The notes below the pieces were generated by a model that saw only the letters and a program-made list of their open reading frames with translations, was not told the DNA's origin and searched no databases. The position numbers were made by a program, and so were the translations under genes. From Antedon mediterranea (taxonomy: Eukaryota > Echinodermata > Crinoidea > Comatulida > Antedonidae), in the NCBI RefSeq assembly GCF_964355755.1, contig NC_092676.1:26766288-26830287 (forward strand): a stretch of DNA of 64,000 nucleotides, given 5' to 3'. Below, one piece after another: positions 58,961-64,000 of the stretch (positions within the stretch are counted from its first letter, which is position 1; the number at the start of each line of letters is the position of its first letter).

Positions 58961-59617
58961 TCATTTCAGAATTAACTTAACACTATTCAGGTGTGTTTAT
59001 GAAATGCTTTGAAAGAAGGAAAGGGAGCAGTCTTTACTTTGAAAGCCAAACCTTTTAAAATATGATTAATAAAACATGGTGTTTTGCTCCATAAAGAAGA
59101 TAAACACATTCAGTCGAAATCTATTAAAGGGACACTTTCGGGACCAAATACAGTGTCCCCTTAATAAGCGTTTGCCGTAGTGTTAAAACATTTACCCCTC
59201 GTTTGTTTGACGGGGAAGTTTTTCCTTGGCGTGTCCCAAAGTAGGTTCTACTGCTGTAGTAGTTAGTGACTGAGTTGAATACGCAAATTCAAACTGGCGT
59301 ATCTCATGCAGCCACATTCGGTTACCTCGCTCCATGTTTTTGTGTCGCTTATAGCTGATAATTGATATAGGTGTGGTTTGTAATATTCGATAAAGCAATG
59401 TTGGATATTCGCATCGCACGGTTCTTCACCTTTATAATGCTTTTTTTTTATTCTAAAGATACCACATGAAACTGTGGTGAACCTGTTGATAGTTGTGTTT
59501 TGAAAATAATATTAAAACGAAAATAAAACTAAGGAAGTATTGTTGACTGTTGTAAGCATTCTAACAATTATGAAAAATAAACAATTTGCTCTGTAGTGTT
59601 AGTTAGATTTAGTTTAT

Positions 59618-60112
59618 TAAGCTCTGTCCACACTATCAAACTTAATGTGACAAAAAATGTGATGTGTCCATATATGGCAACATCCGCAAGGGTTTGAGGC
59701 CGACTCGCTCCTAGTTCTGGTGGTGGAACAAGTCTTCTCGGATAAGGACTATAAACCGTAGGTCCAGTGTACACAGTTATAACCTGTGTGTACTTTAAAG
59801 AAACCCAGTTCATTATTCGAAAAAGAGTAGGGGGTTACCCCGGTGAACTGGTTCACACAATAGCCCCTGTATCAGGGGGATTACCACCTATCTGATAGGA
59901 CAGTGATTAATTCACTATTGGTTATCCTTGGCCACATTGCCTAAAGACATAAAATAAAATAAAATGGACATGATGATGTCATATCACTACCACATTTGGG
60001 CATATCACTTAGAGGCGCCCTGCATTTTGCCCTATATAAATTGAACATTATTATTATTATTATTACTATCATATTTTTTGTCAAACTAGTTTGATAGTGT
60101 AGACAGAGCTTT
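59618..60112. mobile_element. Palindromic MITE broken by two later insertions
   Basis: The outer ends taagctctgtccacactatc and gtgtagacagagcttta belong to the gtctacactatcaaact family. The core gtccatatatgg is separated from tggacatgatgatgtcat by a SINE (59681-59964); a (ATT)n-tailed retroposon piece (60009-60068) interrupts the right arm. Confidence 0.8.
59681..59964 (+). mobile_element. tRNA-derived SINE, family B, 5'-truncated
   Basis: It starts just before the B-box region (gggtttgaggccgactcg), includes gtcttctcggataagg, taggtccagtgtac and ttaccccggtgaact, and ends in an ataaaataaaat tail. Compare 6575-6838. Confidence 0.75.
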
Positions 60113-61307
60113 AGTTTGTTTGTTTGTTGTTGTTTGTTTGTATTTTAAGGTGTATACAAAAAATTCATAATTTTTTACCATCATAAAGGATAAAAATCTA
60201 CTGAAAACACAATTTATTTTTTAGGTACATAAAAATGTAGGGCAAATTAAATTATTTTGTTGTGTTTTAATCTATATTTTAAAATCTAACTAGTAATTAA
60301 ATTAATTTATAAGTATTTCGGAAATTATAATACAAAATATAGGACGTTAAGTTTAGCACTTACAACAGTCAAAATGTTAAAATTATGAAATATATTGCTT
60401 TAATAATTTAGTTATGCTTTATTAGATTATTATTTATAAGAATAGAAATATGTTTCCCCTAATTGTTTTCGTTATATAATTATATTTCTTATCATTCCAG
60501 TTGACTGGACATAATTGATTGTTCACCCACGTTAAAACTAATAGGATGTGCGTTTTAATAAACCACAGGAAAGGCAGTTAATACTTCAAATACCAACTGG
60601 ACTGCTACCAGTACCATGCTCATTTTAGCCCCACTTCAATCCTGTCAAATTGGTTGTTGCGGTATATGATGTTCCGGAATTGGAAAGCAGAATGACCATC
60701 GGAGTAGCACCAACGATACTGGGATTATTTAAAATTATTTTTATTAAACTTGGTATATTAATGGTTAATGGTTTTAAATTTATATAGCGCAAAATACAAA
60801 TAGTCTCTATGCGCTGTTTAGCACAAGTGTAAAAATGAAAAAGTTGATGTAAAATAAACCAGGAAAAAGCCTAATAAACCGAATAAATTGACCAAGACAA
60901 CAGAAAAAAAGTCTGAAAAAAGAATCTCACATCACCATACTGTTTCACTAACTTGTCAAGACAAGCTAGCTATTTATGTCATTATCCATATAGTTTTGCT
61001 ATTAGCTGAATGTATGAGAATGATGTGACATTAAATATTTTTTTGTCAAAATTTTGCACCATTTTCTGTATTTGTATTCATGTTGTGTAACCGCCTGTGA
61101 GCAATTTTCTATATCTTTTATGTAAATAAACACAGTATGAGAAAAAAATGCTAAATCAAAGTATAAAAGTGAAAAGAAAAGCTTATTATTCTTAAAATAT
61201 TATTTTCTCAGGAAAAAAAAAAATAAAATTATTGTTTAGTGGCAAAAGAAGATAAAAGCAACAGAAAAAAGCAGTAATATTAAAGTTAGACATGAGTTGT
61301 ATGTTTT

Positions 61308-61550
61308 AAAAGATATATTTTTTTTGTTTAATGTCATTTTATTTTCACATAATATTTATTCATTTTGACAGGAAAAAAATTTATAATTTTATTTAAAAAT
61401 ATCAAATCTAAAGAAAGAAGGCCATTATCTGTCAGATAACTGGTGTTTGGTAAATTTAATTGTTAATTAACTTTATCGTAATTGGGTTTTTATTCGCAGA
61501 AAACCACAGAATTTAAATTGCATTCATCTTTTATGATAATAATAATACCA
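61308..61550. mobile_element. Decayed MITE, possibly TTAAAGATGTATTGTCCC family
   Basis: It keeps taaaagatatat, tcacataatatttattcatt, ttgacagg and ctgtcagataactgg, in the same order as the copies at 1675 and 9444. No recognisable right end. Confidence 0.4.
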
Positions 61551-61764
61551 TACCTTTCAAGGAGTGTTCTGCTTCCTATTAATTTTCAGTTTTTCTGCTG
61601 CTTTTAGTAAAAAAACAAAACTATTGTTAAATGTTAAATCACATTTCTGTTCTACCAAATGACTTTATAAGTCAATCATAGTCTTAACTTGTTTTTTATA
61701 TTATTGTTTTTGTAATATTTACGTGTTTAATGCTATACTTTGTAATGTTTATATTTTTATTTTA

Positions 61765-61925
61765 GATTGTAAAAGGATCCCAATGGAAATAAGCTGATAA
61801 GCTTTTTGGGCTATCCTGGAAAATCTTTTATAAATGTATTATTTGTAATGTCCGTAATTTATGTTATCACTTTGTATGTATTTTTTATGATGATTTTCCA
61901 AATAAATTCAAATCAAATCAAATCA
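61765..61925 (+). mobile_element. 3' tail of a CR1-like LINE
   Basis: ggatcccaatggaaataagc and gggctatcctgg resemble the conserved 3' ends of CR1/L2-type elements. It finishes in short repeats of aaatc (ttcaaatcaaatcaaatcaa), as these families do. All coding parts are missing. Confidence 0.6.
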
Positions 61926-62329
61926 TTGAAAATGCATATTGAATGAAATATTACAGGATAGGGTTAGGCCTGAGGAGTGTCCTCATACAGGAGTGGTCTT
62001 TTACTAAGCCCTGTTAAATGTAAACTAAACTATAAACACTATTGACCTATTACTGATGATGTTGATAACATCATAGTGAAATTATTATAAACAAATTACC
62101 AATTTAAACATTGTTCTTATTTACAGTAATCTAATCTAATGAAACTCTAATTAAGAAACATGTGTTCAAACCTACATTTTTTTAATTAAAAGAATGGCCA
62201 AAAAGTAAAGAAAAGTAACAATTTAGGTTGCAAATAATAAAGATTTGAAGACATGATTATTTACAGGTTGTGTTCACCAGTTGTTATAGAATATTGTAGA
62301 CATCAGTCACAAACTTATACTACTTGTCT

Positions 62330-62600
62330 CTACACACCCTTATCCCCTGCCCTTTCAACACCCCAACCCGTTCAGTATGACTGGCCTCTCGCATCATGAA
62401 CTACTTCTACAGATAACCTGTTTTTACACACCCCTTATCCCTCTGTCTACACCCCAACCAGTAATGCACATACTGGCCTCTCGCATCACGATTAACTACT
62501 CCTAGTCTGTTTCTACACACCCCTTACCCCCTGCCCTTTCTACACCCCACCCCTTTATCAGTAATGCACATACTGGCCTCTCACATGATGATGAACCTTT
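62330..62600. repeat. ~90-bp tandem repeat, three units
   Basis: Each unit runs from acacaccccttatccc through ctacaccccaacc to cacatactggcctctcgcat. Pyrimidine-rich on the plus strand. Confidence 0.85.
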
Positions 62601-64000
62601 GATTGAGGGATGGTTGCACACATTGACCTTGGTGGTATAATAGCGTCAAATCTCTCATGAACTTTTGATTGTGCATTGTGGTTGAAAACCGTTTCCCAGA
62701 AAACAAGATCATGTGTAGTACAGTATTTTTATCAATATTATTTATTTATTGTTTATTACATTATTTCCAGAATAACTAATAATATCCCTAATGTAATTAT
62801 ATAATTAGTAAAATCATAATTTATTATTATTTGTTTATTTTGATGTAAGTTATATTCTTTATTCGCTTTCGAGGTATTTGATTCTAATTGTGTTTTATTT
62901 TTAAATTTGTTTTAACCATTCTAAATAAATATAAATAATATAGGGGGATTTCTTTAAACAAAAATTGATTATTACAATTAGTTATTTGAATAATAATATT
63001 ACTAACATCTAATTTATTTAATTTATTAAGTTTTTTAACACTGCACTGCAATATTAATTTTAATATTGTTATTATAGTTTTATTTTTACCAATAAAAACA
63101 TTAAATTCAGTTAAATAAGTAATTTAAACTTGGGCCAAGAAACAATTTAAAACAATTACTAGCGATATTCAAATTGACCATTATGTAAAATTCATCTCGC
63201 CAAGGACTAGGTCTGTGGTAACGTATCCTGGTTCAGGGGCCTCTATTGGACGAGGCCAAATAATTGTGAAAAACGTGTTTCGTTAGTGTCATCATCGTCC
63301 TCGCCATATGTCAGTAGGCATAATCATATGTTTTGTACGGCTGCATTGAGTCTGTTGTTTTGCTTCTTATTTTTATAATTGTGAATTAGAGAGTTCAACC
63401 ACCTTAATATAATACTTAATCTATCATATTTCAAATGGCCATACAGATTAAATGATATGATAAAATATTGCGGCCGACATCGAATTTGTAACAAAATCAC
63501 GTTCTATCTGCCACCTTGCTATCATCTTATTCCCATATCGAATTTTAATTGTCTTATTTGACATTCAAACTTGGTTAAAAATATTGTGATACGACTGTCT
63601 ATTTGAATTCTGTAGCAAAATATGATATTAATACGCTGAGCGTTATCTTATATATCTTTTTTTTCTAGTATTGCCCAATAGTAGCATAAAATGATAATAT
63701 TTAAGGATGTCACATCACATAGCGACGTAGGATGGGAGTCATAAACCTGCTCAGCAACCAAAGCCAATAATAAATACGACGGTACCCTTTCGTTTTAATT
63801 TTTAAAAGGATTTTCCCTTTTTTGGCCGCAAAACCTATACTTTTACGGATGAGGATATTTTAAATACTTATTTATACTTTCATACTTTTTTCTAACAATA
63901 TTCCCATGCGTTTCTATTCTATTGGTTCATTCGGATTGTAGATTTGATGATATTTATTAAAATCAAAAGGCAAATTTTTTTAAAAATGACAATGCTGTGG

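Larger units (their letters stand above)
56915..64000. other. Right-hand stretch without a recognised gene
   Basis: SINE and MITE pieces at 58855-60112, a LINE tail at 61765-61925 and a tandem repeat at 62330-62600. Small frames at 57747-58045, 58430-58669 and 59192-59419 show no family features. Confidence 0.55.

Overview
The window is a 64-kb piece of an AT-rich, intron-rich metazoan nuclear genome. The DNA polymerase delta exons, the abundance of short palindromic transposable elements and the tRNA-derived SINEs suggest a marine invertebrate, probably an echinoderm or a related deuterostome. That placement is an inference without database support. There is no operon, CRISPR array, or rRNA or genuine tRNA gene.

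Layout. (1) 20-10765, plus strand: the last ten coding exons of POLD1, the catalytic subunit of DNA polymerase delta. The 5' part lies left of the window. (2) 10766-16089: no gene recognised; several miniature transposons. (3) 16090 to about 35.3 kb, minus strand: a tandem array of four intron-free reading frames (16090-17769, 22663-24342, 28338-30017, 33023-34771) encoding 559-582 aa proteins. Each joins an HMG-CoA lyase/isopropylmalate synthase-like (DRE-TIM) barrel to a C-terminal EF-hand. Each has a splice acceptor 5-10 nt upstream of the ATG, so the only visible intron is in the 5' UTR; three of the four have a TATAAAAG box ahead of a candidate non-coding first exon. Copies 2 and 3 come from a recent segmental duplication of about 4-6 kb, and the paralogues show mosaic signs of gene conversion. 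A 5'-truncated non-LTR retrotransposon, a 28-bp and a 20-bp minisatellite lie between copies 1 and 2. (4) 35.3-64 kb: no convincing protein-coding gene, but a dense mixture of MITEs, SINEs, nested insertions, segmental duplications and minisatellites, including a 2.1-kb array of a 29-bp unit at 54.8-56.9 kb.

The strongest candidate for new biology is the array of barrel/EF-hand proteins. They keep the barrel fold signatures but have altered residues at two positions that normally bind the catalytic metal, and they carry a textbook calcium-binding loop. The paralogous introns also act as natural before/after pairs showing where transposons inserted, including a TTAA-targeting MITE family with three copies here. 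POLD1 and the array show no evident functional link.
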